DNA of 64,000 bases from Planotetraspora silvatica (GTDB lineage Bacteria > Actinomycetota > Actinomycetes > Streptosporangiales > Streptosporangiaceae): NCBI RefSeq assembly GCF_016863315.1, contig NZ_BOOQ01000019.1, positions 124,001-188,000 of the forward strand, in the 5' to 3' direction. The notes beneath the pieces were generated by a model. It searched no databases. It was not told the DNA's origin and saw only the letters and a program-made list of their open reading frames with translations. Within the stretch, counting starts at the first letter, position 1. Each line of letters opens with the position of its first letter. Both the position numbers and the translations under genes were made by a program. Positions 1-8,515 of the stretch are shown here, piece by piece.

Positions 1-78
1 GACGGCGGGGCCGGATCGCCCGGCATGGCGGGTGATCAGGGAACGCAGCTCGTCCAGGGACACGTTCGATTCAAGCAT
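1..78 (-). CDS. AraC-family regulator, N-terminal 26 residues only (runs off the left edge)
   Basis: An open frame starts at an ATG on the minus strand at 78 and continues to base 1 without a stop. The visible peptide begins MLESNVSLDELRSLITRHA. This resembles the opening of AraC regulators with an AraC/cupin ligand-binding N-terminus, where a DELRxLIxRHA helix comes first. It lies divergent from the aldo/keto reductase, a common arrangement for such regulators. A shine-dalgarno-like GGAAGG lies about 11 bases upstream of the ATG, which is rather far. Only 26 residues can be read, so the family call is an inference from a short motif and from context. Confidence 0.45.
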   Translation of the reverse strand, partial: MLESNVSLDELRSLITRHAGRSGPAV

Positions 79-219
79 CGAGCGCGGAGCCTTCCATCCC
101 GGTCCCGCCGAAGTCGACAGGATCGTGCAAGACACCGGCAGTATCGATCTAACGTTTGCGCAGGTCATGCCGCTTTACTCGAAGGGCTGGTTTCCACCCA
201 CGAGTACAGGAGCACAAGC

Positions 220-1302
220 ATGGCGCTCGATTCCTACGTGAGCCTCGGTCACTCCGGCCTCAAGGTGAGTCCTTTCTGCCTGGGGGCGATGAACTTCGGC
301 GAGGACGGCGGGATGGGCTGCGGCGTCGAGGAGTCGCAGAAGATCCTGCAGACCTACCTCGACCGCGGCGGGAACTTCGTCGACACCGCCAACTTCTACA
401 CGAACGGCCACTCGGAGAAGATCATCGGCGATTTCTTCGCCCAGCGCCCCGGGCTGCGCGACCGCGTCGTCCTGGCGACCAAGTTCTTCTGCAATCTGCA
501 CGTGGGCGACCCGAACGGCGGCGGCGCGGGCCGCAAGGCGATCTTCGGGCAGGTGGAGGACTCGCTGCGCCGCCTGCGGACGGATTACATCGACCTCTAC
601 TGGCTGCACAACTACGACTGGTCCACGCCCGTGGAGGAGACTCTGCGGACGCTGGACGACCTCGTCACCGCGGGCAAGATCCGATACGTGGGCTTCTCCG
701 ACACTCCGGCCTGGTTCACCGCGAAGGCGCACACCATGGCCCTGCTGCGCGGCTGGACGCCGATCACCGCACTTCAGATGGAGTACTCCCTGCTGGAGCG
801 CACGATCGAGGGCGAGCTGATCCCGCTGGCGCAGGACGCCGGCATGGGCGTGCTCCCCTGGAGCCCGCTCAAGAGCGGTTACCTGTCCGGGACGTACACC
901 CGCGGCAACGGCATCCCCGCCGGCACCAGGCGCTCGGCGGTGCTCGGCGCGCCCAGCGAGGCCCAGTTCACTGTGATCGACGCACTCGCCGCCGTCGCCG
1001 AGGAGGCCGGTGCGAGCTCCGCCGCGGTCGCGCTCGCCTGGGTGCAGAACCGCCCCGGCGTCACCTCCACGATCATCGGGCCCCGCCGGCTCGACCACCT
1101 CGAGGCGAACCTCGCCGGGCTGGAGGTGCGGCTGACCGAGGAGCAGACCGCCCGCCTGGACGAGGCGTCGGCCCCCACGCTGAACTTCCCCGCCGAACTC
1201 AACCGCCGGGTCGCGCCCATGCTCAAGTACTCGGGCGCCACCGTCGACGGCCAGAAGTCGTCCGTCTACCCGCCTCTGCTGGAGAGCACGACCCGCTACT
1301 GA
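220..1302 (+). CDS. Aldo/keto reductase, 360 aa
   Basis: Predicted NAD(P)H-dependent oxidoreductase of the aldo/keto reductase (TIM-barrel) family, cytosolic, with carbonyl compounds or sugars as likely substrates. The catalytic tetrad is visible: Asp and Tyr in DTANFYTNGHSE, Lys in VLATKFF and His in DYIDLYWLHNYD. The C-terminal nucleotide-binding part reads TSTIIGPRRLDHLEANL. The length is usual for the family. The start is the ATG at 220, preceded by AGGAG at about 209-213. The frame stays open upstream to about base 25, but that stretch has no recognisable protein sequence. A regulator start lies divergently at the left edge, and a thiolase remnant follows directly after the stop in the same frame. 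The substrate cannot be inferred. Confidence 0.93.
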   Translation: MALDSYVSLGHSGLKVSPFCLGAMNFGEDGGMGCGVEESQKILQTYLDRGGNFVDTANFYTNGHSEKIIGDFFAQRPGLRDRVVLATKFFCNLHVGDPNGGGAGRKAIFGQVEDSLRRLRTDYIDLYWLHNYDWSTPVEETLRTLDDLVTAGKIRYVGFSDTPAWFTAKAHTMALLRGWTPITALQMEYSLLERTIEGELIPLAQDAGMGVLPWSPLKSGYLSGTYTRGNGIPAGTRRSAVLGAPSEAQFTVIDALAAVAEEAGASSAAVALAWVQNRPGVTSTIIGPRRLDHLEANLAGLEVRLTEEQTARLDEASAPTLNFPAELNRRVAPMLKYSGATVDGQKSSVYPPLLESTTRY

Positions 1303-1587
1303 GCCGGCCAAGGCAGCGACCTGCGGACCCTCGCCGGCCTCCGGCCCGCCTACTACGACGAGGACGTCGCCCGGCGGTTCCCCCAGATCGCCTGGAACGT
1401 CACCGCCGCCAACGCGAGCCAGATCAACGACGGCAGCGCCGCGGTCCTGATCACCACCGGCGAGACCGCCGCGAAGCTCGGCCTCACCCCGCTGGCGCGC
1501 CTGCACAGCTTCGCCGTCGCGGGTGACGACCCCCTCTACATGCTGACCGCCGTCATCCCCGCCACGCGTCAGGTCCTGCGGCGGACT
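1303..1587 (+). pseudogene. Thiolase (acetyl-CoA acetyltransferase) internal fragment
   Basis: Immediately after the aldo/keto reductase stop, and in the same frame, the translation matches the centre of thiolases. It reads FPQIAWNVTAANASQINDGS, then AAVLI, LGLTPLARLHSF, AVAGDDPLYM and finally VIPATRQVL. The NASQINDGxAAVLI block is a thiolase signature. The N-terminal part with the nucleophilic Cys and the C-terminal part with the CxGGG motif are both absent, and no start codon or ribosome site precedes it. The match then dissolves into the 3' end of the convergent WYL regulator. This is a degraded relic, perhaps of a lost beta-oxidation gene, and not a functional enzyme. Confidence 0.8.
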
Positions 1588-1597
1588 TTCCTCCGGC

Positions 1598-2575
1598 TCA
1601 GCCGAGTCCATAGGCCCGGGCAAGTACGCGCACGGTGTCCGCCATCATCTGACGCAGTTCCAGGGGTGCGACGACCTCGACATCGACACCGAGTCTCAGC
1701 AGTTCGCCGCAGGCATGCTCGACGCTCTCGATGGGGATGACCGCCTCGATCCAGTCGTCGCCGTCGACCGCGGTCGCCGTGGAGTCGAAGGACCGCACCA
1801 CCTCCGGGGGGACATTGGCGGCCAGCCGTTCATGCCCCCGGGGGGACAACCGGATGGTGGCCGTGCCCGTATAGCGACGCGCATGGAAGTCGTCCAGGTA
1901 GGACGACCAGTATTCACTCAGGACGAAGCCCTCCGGCCGGTCGAAGCGCTCGTCGCTCAGCACCGCGTCGAGGACCTGGGTGACCCGGTAGGTGGCGGTT
2001 CGACCCTGAGCCGCAGCCACGAGGTACCACGTGCCCGACTTGAGCACGAGGCCGTAGGGGCGCAGTCTGCGGTTCACCTCCTGTGGTTCGCGCCACCGGC
2101 GGTATCGGACGTCCACCGCACGCCGTCCGAACAACGAGTCCACGAGCAGCGGTAGATGCGGCGTCACCTCCACTTCCCTGTACCAACCGGGAGCATCCAG
2201 GTGGAACACCGCGTCGGTCCGCGTCGCCTCTTCACGCAGGGCGACGGGCAGCGCGGCCAGCAACTTCACCCGCGCCGCGGTGACTTCCGCGGCGAGTCCG
2301 AGGTCGGCGGCGGGCGCGGGCAGGCCGGCGAGGAACAGCACCCGGGCCTCGCCCTCGCTCAGCCCGGTGAGGCGGGTGCGGTAGCCGTCGAGCAGCTGGT
2401 AGCCGCCGGCGCGGCCATGCTCGGCGTAGAGCGGGACCCCGGCGGCCTGTAGGCGATCCAGATCACGGTAGGCGGTCCGCACGGAGACCCCCAGCTCATC
2501 GGCCAGCCGCCGGGCGGACATACGGCCACGTGTCTGGAGCAACAGCAACATCGACAACAACCGGTCGGCAGACAT
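1598..2575 (-). CDS. WYL-domain transcriptional regulator (YafY-like), 325 aa
   Basis: DNA-binding regulator with an N-terminal DeoR/HTH_11 winged helix (residues about 5-60, RMSARRLADELGVSVRTAYR) and a central WYL domain (about 140-215). The WYL domain includes the segment PYGLVLKSGTWYLVAAA, where the W-Y-L residues normally sit. A WCX-type C-terminal part follows. WYL domains bind small ligands or nucleic acid. The gene is divergent from the NIPSNAP gene at 2693, with 117 bp between them, so it probably controls that gene and itself. An inverted repeat TAGGAG-N7-CTCCTA overlaps its start codon region. The 3' end abuts the thiolase remnant. Confidence 0.9.
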   Translation of the reverse strand: MSADRLLSMLLLLQTRGRMSARRLADELGVSVRTAYRDLDRLQAAGVPLYAEHGRAGGYQLLDGYRTRLTGLSEGEARVLFLAGLPAPAADLGLAAEVTAARVKLLAALPVALREEATRTDAVFHLDAPGWYREVEVTPHLPLLVDSLFGRRAVDVRYRRWREPQEVNRRLRPYGLVLKSGTWYLVAAAQGRTATYRVTQVLDAVLSDERFDRPEGFVLSEYWSSYLDDFHARRYTGTATIRLSPRGHERLAANVPPEVVRSFDSTATAVDGDDWIEAVIPIESVEHACGELLRLGVDVEVVAPLELRQMMADTVRVLARAYGLG

Positions 2576-2593
2576 AGGAGGATTTTGCTCCTA
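2575..2593. promoter_or_regulatory. Inverted repeat TAGGAG-N7-CTCCTA at the WYL gene start
   Basis: The perfect 6-bp arms TAGGAG (2575-2580) and CTCCTA (2588-2593) flank seven bases. They sit just upstream of the minus-strand WYL ATG and inside the divergent intergenic region shared with the NIPSNAP gene. The position suits an autoregulatory operator, although part of it could also act as the ribosome site. This is an inference from position and symmetry only. Confidence 0.4.
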
Positions 2594-2692
2594 AACACTG
2601 ACAGCTTCTGGCACGCAAGCCCCCTACCGTCGGTCCTGGCCGTCCCACCCGGCGCGGACCGAACGCGAAGAACGTGAAACCTGGAGCTCGCT

Positions 2693-3436
2693 GTGACCAG
2701 AACCGGCCCCGCAGGCCATCCCGCTGTACTTGAGCTTCGCCAGTACACACTGCGCCCCGGCCGCCGCGAGGAGCTCATCGAGTTGTTCGAGCGGGAGTTC
2801 ATCGAAACCCAGGAAGAGACCGGGATGATCATCCTCGGCCAGTTCCGGGACCTTGACGACCCTGACCGCTTCATATGGCTGCGCGGCTTCCAGAACATGG
2901 AGACCCGGCGAGAGGCGCTGTCGGCCTTCTACGGCGGGCCGGTCTGGGCCGCACACGGCCCCCAGGCCAACGACACCATGGTTGATTCCGACAACGTCCT
3001 GCTGCTGCGGCCCCTGCCGGCCGACAGCGGTTTCGCGGTGCCGTCCCCGTCCGAACGGCCGCAGGTCGGCGCCGCGGCACCGGACCGGTTCGTGGCTGCC
3101 ACGCTGTGGCACTTCCCGCCAAGCCGTCAGGACGGCACAGAGCTGATCCGGAACGGTCTCGTTCCCGCACTGAACAGTGCGGGGCCCGCTTCGCTCGCCG
3201 TGCTCACCACGGAGACAGCCCCCAACACATTTCCCAGACTTCCGGTCCGCACCGGGGAGAACATCGCCGCGGTCTTCACCTCGTACGCGGACGAAGCCGC
3301 TCACCGCCGACACGTCGCCGACGTGCTGGCCCGTCCCCTCGTACAGGACGGGATCCTTTCGGACATCGAGCGCGCGCAGGCCGCGCCCCCCCAGTCTCTG
3401 CGGCTGGCGCCCACGGCCCGCTCACTCATCCGCTGA
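2693..3436 (+). CDS. NIPSNAP-family protein, 247 aa
   Basis: The protein has two ferredoxin-like halves typical of the NIPSNAP family. The first (residues about 10-105) opens with VLELRQYTLRPGRREELIE and continues with GQFRDLDDPDRFIWLRGF. The second half (about 125-235) repeats the same fold weakly. The start is GTG at 2693 with GGAG six bases upstream. NIPSNAP proteins are dimeric alpha/beta-barrel proteins of poorly defined function; bacterial members are often single genes under a nearby regulator. It is divergent from the WYL regulator, which is the obvious candidate controller. No signal peptide or membrane segment is present, so it is likely cytosolic. Confidence 0.88.
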   Translation: MTRTGPAGHPAVLELRQYTLRPGRREELIELFEREFIETQEETGMIILGQFRDLDDPDRFIWLRGFQNMETRREALSAFYGGPVWAAHGPQANDTMVDSDNVLLLRPLPADSGFAVPSPSERPQVGAAAPDRFVAATLWHFPPSRQDGTELIRNGLVPALNSAGPASLAVLTTETAPNTFPRLPVRTGENIAAVFTSYADEAAHRRHVADVLARPLVQDGILSDIERAQAAPPQSLRLAPTARSLIR

Positions 3437-3544
3437 GGCCGCGGGCGCCGTCGCCTTCGTCGGGAGAGCGTGGCTGGAGCCCGGAGTCGGCTCCAGCCTT
3501 GTCTCGCGCGCGTACCTCGCACCGCAAAATTGGTCAAGACCGGA

Positions 3545-3592
3545 ATAACCCTGGTTATCCGTCGTTGCCACGGCTCCGAAATACGGATTTCG
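3545..3592. promoter_or_regulatory. Two adjacent palindromes upstream of the FAD oxidoreductase
   Basis: In the AT-richer gap before the FAD oxidoreductase there are two perfect dyads: ATAACC-CT-GGTTAT (3545-3558) and CGAAAT-ACGG-ATTTCG (3577-3592). Their centres are about 33 bp apart, close to three helical turns. They lie 30-80 bp upstream of a candidate promoter. They could be two operator sites on one face of the helix. No regulator can be assigned from sequence. Confidence 0.4.
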
Positions 3593-3622
3593 TCGTCATT
3601 TTCGGATATCTCGAATGATTCA

Positions 3623-3651
3623 TTGACTGAGTCGTTATGTGCTTCTAGCGT
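3623..3651 (+). promoter_or_regulatory. Candidate promoter TTGACT-N17-TAGCGT
   Basis: A vegetative-type -35 TTGACT (3623-3628) is separated by 17 bases from TAGCGT (3646-3651), 41 bases before the proposed GTG start of the FAD oxidoreductase. Spacing and the -35 match are good; the -10 is an average actinomycete one. Confidence 0.45.
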
Positions 3652-3692
3652 CCGCAGCATCCGTCGATCATCACGACATGGCGAGGTGCCAC

Positions 3693-5606
3693 GTGGCCAA
3701 GTTCACCGACGACGAGTTGGGCATGAAGCGGGGAATCACCCGGCGGGACCTTCTGAACGGAATGCTGGTGGGCGGCGGCGCGGCGGCGCTGACCGCGGCG
3801 TTGCCGGGGGGCGCGGCGCACGCGTCCAGCGGGCACGGTGGCGGTTCCGCGTATCCGCCGGGCAGCAACGGCGTCGTCGGCCAGACGGACGCCGCACGGA
3901 CCGTCGGCCACAATGTCACCTTCGGCGGCGCCCACCCCGGACCGGCTCGTGACCTGCGTGAACAGTATGACCTCGTGGTCGTGGGCGGCGGCGTGAGCGG
4001 CCTGGCCGCCGCGTATTTCTATCGGAAGGCCTTCGGCTCCCGCGCTCGCGTCCTGGTCCTCGAGGCCCTCGCGGACTTCGGCGGCCACCAGCATCGCAAC
4101 GAGTTCCGCGTCCAGGGCCGCATGCTGCTGAGCAACGGCGGCATGGTCAACCTCGACAGCCCCGACACGTGGAACTCCCCCTCGCTGAACCTCATGGAGG
4201 ACCTCGGCATCGACTTCGCGAAACTCGCCGAGGGCGTCGACACCGGCTACTACACGTCGAAGGGGCTCGGCACCGGCTACTTCTTCCCGGAGGAGAGCTT
4301 CGGCGCCGACACGCTGGTCAAGCGAGGCGCGAGCGAACCGCTCAGCACGTTGATCGCCCGGCTGCCGCTGTCGGAGACGGCGCGCGCGGACATCCTCAAA
4401 GTGGAGAACACGACAGAGGACTACTTCCCCGGACTCAGCGACGCGGACAAGAAGCAGCGCCTCGCCCGGATCAGCTACGCGGACTACCTGCGCCGCCACG
4501 TGGGCGTCGGCGAGGAGGCGCTCGTCTTCTACCAGCGCCGTACGCACGGGTTGTGGGGAACCGGCATCGAGGCGGTCCCCGCCGGAGACTGCTGGGGAAC
4601 CGGCCTTCCCGGCTTCAAGGGGCTCGGGCTCGAGCCGACTCCGTACAACGGCATCGGGCGAACGCCGGCGATGTCCCTGACCACGACCGACGAGGAGCTC
4701 TACTACTTCCCCGACGGCGGCGCCACGGTGTCGCGGCTGCTGGTGTCGCGGCTCGTCCCCGGGGTGTTCTCCGGACGCCAGACGATGGAGAGCGTCATCA
4801 CCGCCAGAGCCGACTACGGAAGGCTCGACCGGTCCGGCGCGGACGTGCGGATCCGGCTGAACGCCATGGCCACAGACGTGCGGCATCGGCGCGGCACCCG
4901 TGGGCCGGTCGACGTCGAATACGTCAGCGGCGGCAAGACGTACCGGGTGAGCGGATCGCACGTCGTCATGGCCTGCTGGAACAGCGTGGCCTCCTACATC
5001 GTCCCCGGCCTCCCGGCCGCCCAGGTCGAGGCCATGCGCTACGGGGTCAAGGTGCCGCTGGTCTACGCCAGGGTCGCCCTCCGGGACTGGCGGGCCTGGG
5101 AACGGGCCGGCATCTCGCGGGTCACCCCGTACGACACGTTCTGGGACAGCTGCTCCCTCGCGACGCCCACGCACCAGGGCGGCTACGAGTCGGCCCGCCG
5201 GTCCGACCAGCCGATCGTCGTCACGCTCTCCAAGACGCCGAACCAACCCGGCCTGCCGATCACCCGGGACCAGCACAGGGCCGGGCGCCGCCTGTTGCTC
5301 GAGACGTCCTTCAGCGACTACGAACGCGAGATCCGCGACCTCATGCAACGTGCTCTCGGCCCGAGCGGCTTCCGCGCCTCCAAGGACATCATGGCGATCA
5401 CCGTGAACCGCTGGTCGCACGGGTACGCGTACGAGTACAACTCGATCGCCGATCCGGTGATCTTCAAGCCCGTCGCCGAGCAGCCGTTCGTCCGCGCTCG
5501 CCGGCCCTTCGGGAACATCACCATCGCGAACTCCGACGCCGGAGCCTTCGGATACACCCACGCCGCCATCGACGAGGCCGCCCGGGCGGTGAAGGAGCTC
5601 ACCTGA
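3693..5606 (+). CDS. Tat-exported FAD/NAD(P)-binding oxidoreductase, SpdH-like, 637 aa
   Basis: Predicted flavoprotein amine oxidoreductase. A twin-arginine signal reads ITRRDLLNGMLVGGG, ending near AHASSG. A Rossmann FAD-binding motif YDLVVVGGGVSGLAAAY follows at residues about 90-106, then VLVLEALADFGGHQHRNEF, where the Glu should bind the FAD ribose. The opening FTDDELGMKRGITRRD and the length of about 620-640 recall the spermidine-dehydrogenase-like (SpdH) family, so a polyamine or amino acid substrate in the cell envelope is plausible but unproven. The start is GTG 3693, because GAGGTG lies four bases upstream; ATG 3678 in the same frame has no ribosome site. A promoter candidate and two palindromes precede it and a strong hairpin follows, so it is probably monocistronic. 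Confidence 0.85.
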   Translation: MAKFTDDELGMKRGITRRDLLNGMLVGGGAAALTAALPGGAAHASSGHGGGSAYPPGSNGVVGQTDAARTVGHNVTFGGAHPGPARDLREQYDLVVVGGGVSGLAAAYFYRKAFGSRARVLVLEALADFGGHQHRNEFRVQGRMLLSNGGMVNLDSPDTWNSPSLNLMEDLGIDFAKLAEGVDTGYYTSKGLGTGYFFPEESFGADTLVKRGASEPLSTLIARLPLSETARADILKVENTTEDYFPGLSDADKKQRLARISYADYLRRHVGVGEEALVFYQRRTHGLWGTGIEAVPAGDCWGTGLPGFKGLGLEPTPYNGIGRTPAMSLTTTDEELYYFPDGGATVSRLLVSRLVPGVFSGRQTMESVITARADYGRLDRSGADVRIRLNAMATDVRHRRGTRGPVDVEYVSGGKTYRVSGSHVVMACWNSVASYIVPGLPAAQVEAMRYGVKVPLVYARVALRDWRAWERAGISRVTPYDTFWDSCSLATPTHQGGYESARRSDQPIVVTLSKTPNQPGLPITRDQHRAGRRLLLETSFSDYEREIRDLMQRALGPSGFRASKDIMAITVNRWSHGYAYEYNSIADPVIFKPVAEQPFVRARRPFGNITIANSDAGAFGYTHAAIDEAARAVKELT

Positions 5607-5612
5607 TGGCCC

Positions 5613-5642
5613 GGCGCGATCCGCGCTGACGCGGATCGCGCC
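5613..5642. terminator. Hairpin terminator after the FAD oxidoreductase
   Basis: A perfect 13-bp stem GGCGCGATCCGCG / CGCGGATCGCGCC with tetraloop CTGA begins seven bases after the stop codon. There is no U-tract, which is usual for actinomycete terminators. Confidence 0.75.
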
Positions 5643-5799
5643 GTCACCATGAAGGAATCGGACGGGGGCGCACCGGCGGCGCTCCCGTTCCGGAATCCCC
5701 GCCCCGCGGGACGCCGGTCTCTGTCTCCGGGATCACCTCCGTTGCCACGATTGCGCTGGCGCCGATCCTCGGTGCGAGAACTCGTGAAGGGAGTGCGTC

Positions 5800-6486
5800 A
5801 TGGTTGATTCGAGGTGGCGCGTCGTGGCGGGGGTCGCCTGCCTGCTGGTGGGTTCGATCGGACAGCTCACGCAGTACCTGGTGACGCCGGTCCTGGGCGG
5901 CGACGCCGCCGCGGCCGACCAGATCCGCGAGGTGGCGGCGCACCTGCCCGAGATGCGGCTCGCGCTGTGGCTGGACCTTCCGGTGATCCTGGTGATCCCC
6001 GCCGTCCTGTACGTCGGGGCGGTCGCGGGCAGGTCCCGGCTCGCCGCCACGGGAACGGTGCTGGCGTTCCTGACGTCGCTCGGCGCGAGCGTCCTGGTGG
6101 CGGGCGACGCCCTCTACTACGAGGCCGCCCTGCGGGCCGACCAGGCGGGGGTCGTCGCCCTGGTCGCGGCGTACCAGGCGAACGGGCTGGTCAGCGGCCT
6201 GCTCGTGGCCTACCTTCTGGGCCACGCGGTCGGGTTCATCCTGCTGGGCATCGCGCTCGCCCGGGCACGTGCCGTGCCGGTGTGGGCGGGGGTGGCGTTG
6301 TGCGTGTCGCCTGTCGCGGAGATCGCGGGGCACGCCTCGGGGACGTCGGCGCTGGCGGCCGCCGGCTACGCCCTGCTGGTCGTGGCGTTCGGCGCCTGCG
6401 CGGCGGCTCTGGTCCGTAAGGGTCTGGCCGGTGTGTCCACCGGGGCGGGGAGTCCGGTCGCGTCGACGGCCTTCACGGCCTCCTGA
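5800..6486 (+). CDS. Multi-pass membrane protein of unknown function, 228 aa
   Basis: A hydrophobic protein with about six predicted transmembrane segments. Examples are VVAGVACLLVGSIGQL near the N-terminus, LWLDLPVILVIPAVLYVGAV in the middle and LAAAGYALLVVAFGACAAALV near the end. It has no signal peptide beyond the first helix. It resembles small DUF4386-type integral membrane proteins, but I do not recognise a firm family signature. It starts at ATG 5800 after an AAGGGAG ribosome site. The sensor kinase begins 40 bp after its stop on the same strand, so the three genes 5800-9195 look like one operon. The protein may be sensed or regulated by that two-component pair. Confidence 0.75.
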   Translation: MVDSRWRVVAGVACLLVGSIGQLTQYLVTPVLGGDAAAADQIREVAAHLPEMRLALWLDLPVILVIPAVLYVGAVAGRSRLAATGTVLAFLTSLGASVLVAGDALYYEAALRADQAGVVALVAAYQANGLVSGLLVAYLLGHAVGFILLGIALARARAVPVWAGVALCVSPVAEIAGHASGTSALAAAGYALLVVAFGACAAALVRKGLAGVSTGAGSPVASTAFTAS

Positions 6487-6526
6487 GGATGCGCCGGCGC
6501 CTCGCGCGACGTATGAATGGATCTCG

Positions 6527-8515
6527 ATGAACCGATCCAGACTCCTCATCGCGGTCACCCGCACCGCCGTCGCCGTGGCCGGTCTCCTGGCCCTGGCGGC
6601 GGTGGCCGTCGCGCTGCTCCACCGGCATGAGGCGCTGGACCTGGTGCTCGCGGCCATCGCGGTGGGCTTCCTGTCCGTGCCGATCGTGGGCGGCGCGGTG
6701 GCCCGGGCCGATCCGTCCAACGCCGTCGGCTGGATCCTCGTGGCCGCCGGAATCGGGATGCCGTTGGTGATCGGGGCCTACTTGTACTCGAAGGCGGCTT
6801 ACTCGTACGGCGTCCCTCTGGAAGGCGCGCGGCTCGCGGGCTGGCTGGACGGCTGGCCTTGGGTGCTCGCCCTGGGGCTCGTGCCGACCTTCGGCCTCCT
6901 GCTGTTCCCGGACGGCCGGCTGCCCTCCCGCCGCTGGCGCCCGGTGTCGTGGGCCTGCGCCGCGGTCGTCGGCGCGCAACTGGCCTCGACACTCTTCGCG
7001 CCCGGACTGCTCGACCACCCCGAGCAGGACAACCCCACCGGCCTGCCGGGGCCCGCCGGCGCGTTCGCGCAGGGCCTCGGCGGCACGATCGCCCTGGTCG
7101 CACCGCTCACCACGCTGACGGCGCTGTCGGTCCACCTGCGGCGGCGCAGGGCCGGCGGCACCGCCGACGCCGCCCCTCTGGCGCTCGTCACACCGGCCGC
7201 CTGGCTGATCGCGGCGTCCTGGTGGACCTGTCTCGCCATCAGCGTGGCGAGTGACGACAGCATCAACGCATTGCCGTACGAGGCCGTCGCCATGGTGAGC
7301 CTCGCGGTGACCGCGTGGATCGCGATCCGGCGGTACGGCCTGTTCGACGCCCGCCTGGTCGTCAGCACAACTCTGGTGTACGGCACGCTGACCGCCTCGG
7401 TGATCGGTCTGTATCTGGCGGTCGCCGCCGGTGGGGAGCGGCTGGCGTCGGACACGGTGAGCCATCCACTCGCCGTCGCGGTCGCCGTGCTGGTGGCGCT
7501 GCCCCTCCGCGACCTGTTGCAGCGGGTGGCCAACCGCCTGGTCTACGGCTATCGCGACCGCCCCTACGAGGCACTGGTGCGGCTCGGCCGCCGGCTGGAG
7601 GACGCCGCGGCCTCCGACGAGGTTCTCCCCGCGGTCGCGCGAACCGTACGCGAGGTGTTGCGTCTCCCCCACGTGGCCATCGAGATCGGCGAGGAGACCG
7701 TCGCGGCGGCCGGACGCTCGGCGGGCACGTCGCCAGAAGAGTTCCCCCTGGTCTTCGCCGGAGAGACCATCGGAACGCTCATCGCGGAACCCCGTGAGGC
7801 GGGCGGTCCCTTCACCACGGAGGAGCGGCGGCTGCTCGCCGGGATCGCCGGCCAGATCGCGGCGGCCGGGCACGCCGTCTCGGTCACCGCGGACCTGCTC
7901 CGCTCCCGCGAACGGCTCATCGCCGCCACCGAAGAGGAACGCCGCCGCCTCCGGCGCGACCTCCACGACGGCTTGGGGCCGGGCCTGGCCGGCGTGGTCC
8001 TCGGACTGCAACGCGCGCGCAGGCATCTGGCCACGGACCCGGCCGCCGCGACGAGCCAGCTCGACGAGCTCACCAGCCAGACCCAGCAGGCCGTCGCCGA
8101 GGTGCGCCGCCTCGTCTACGGCCTGCGCCCGCCCGCGCTGGACGAGCTCGGCCTCGTCGGCGCGCTCCACGAACACGCACGCGTGCTGGGCGGGATCACG
8201 GTCGACGGCCCGGACCCGGCTCCGGCCCTGCCCGCCGCCGTGGAGGTGGCGGCCTACCGGATCGCCCTGGAGGCGATGACCAACTCCGCCCGCCACGCCC
8301 GCGCCGCCACGTGCACGGTCCGGGTGCGCATCGACGGCGCCCTGCACCTGGAGGTCGCCGACGACGGCGCTGGGCTTCCCGCGGAGTACCGGGCCGGGGT
8401 CGGCATCTCGTCCATGCGGGAACGCGCGACCGAACTCGGCGGCTTCTGCGCGATCGAGCGCCTGACCCCCACCGGCACCCTGGTCCGTGCCACGATCCCG
8501 TTGGAGCCGGAATGA
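6527..8515 (+). CDS. NarL-type sensor histidine kinase, 662 aa
   Basis: Membrane-bound sensor kinase. The N-terminal half (residues about 1-330) is a bundle of hydrophobic helices. A GAF-like segment follows (about 365-450), then a HisKA_3 dimerisation domain with RRDLHDGLGPGLAGVVLG (phosphoacceptor His about residue 480). A short HATPase_c domain carries AMTNSARHARA (N box) and VADDGAGLP (G1). It phosphorylates a LuxR-type regulator, whose gene overlaps its stop codon by ATGA. The start is taken as ATG 6527; the frame is open upstream, but that part overlaps the preceding gene. The signal is unknown. The large membrane domain without an obvious extracellular loop suggests sensing within or at the membrane. 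Confidence 0.92.
   Translation: MNRSRLLIAVTRTAVAVAGLLALAAVAVALLHRHEALDLVLAAIAVGFLSVPIVGGAVARADPSNAVGWILVAAGIGMPLVIGAYLYSKAAYSYGVPLEGARLAGWLDGWPWVLALGLVPTFGLLLFPDGRLPSRRWRPVSWACAAVVGAQLASTLFAPGLLDHPEQDNPTGLPGPAGAFAQGLGGTIALVAPLTTLTALSVHLRRRRAGGTADAAPLALVTPAAWLIAASWWTCLAISVASDDSINALPYEAVAMVSLAVTAWIAIRRYGLFDARLVVSTTLVYGTLTASVIGLYLAVAAGGERLASDTVSHPLAVAVAVLVALPLRDLLQRVANRLVYGYRDRPYEALVRLGRRLEDAAASDEVLPAVARTVREVLRLPHVAIEIGEETVAAAGRSAGTSPEEFPLVFAGETIGTLIAEPREAGGPFTTEERRLLAGIAGQIAAAGHAVSVTADLLRSRERLIAATEEERRRLRRDLHDGLGPGLAGVVLGLQRARRHLATDPAAATSQLDELTSQTQQAVAEVRRLVYGLRPPALDELGLVGALHEHARVLGGITVDGPDPAPALPAAVEVAAYRIALEAMTNSARHARAATCTVRVRIDGALHLEVADDGAGLPAEYRAGVGISSMRERATELGGFCAIERLTPTGTLVRATIPLEPE

Noticed and set aside
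175-1623. Long minus-strand frame opposite the aldo/keto reductase
   Set aside because: Its composition (Gly, Arg, Val and Asp repeats) is a codon-bias shadow; no motif or ribosome site supports it.
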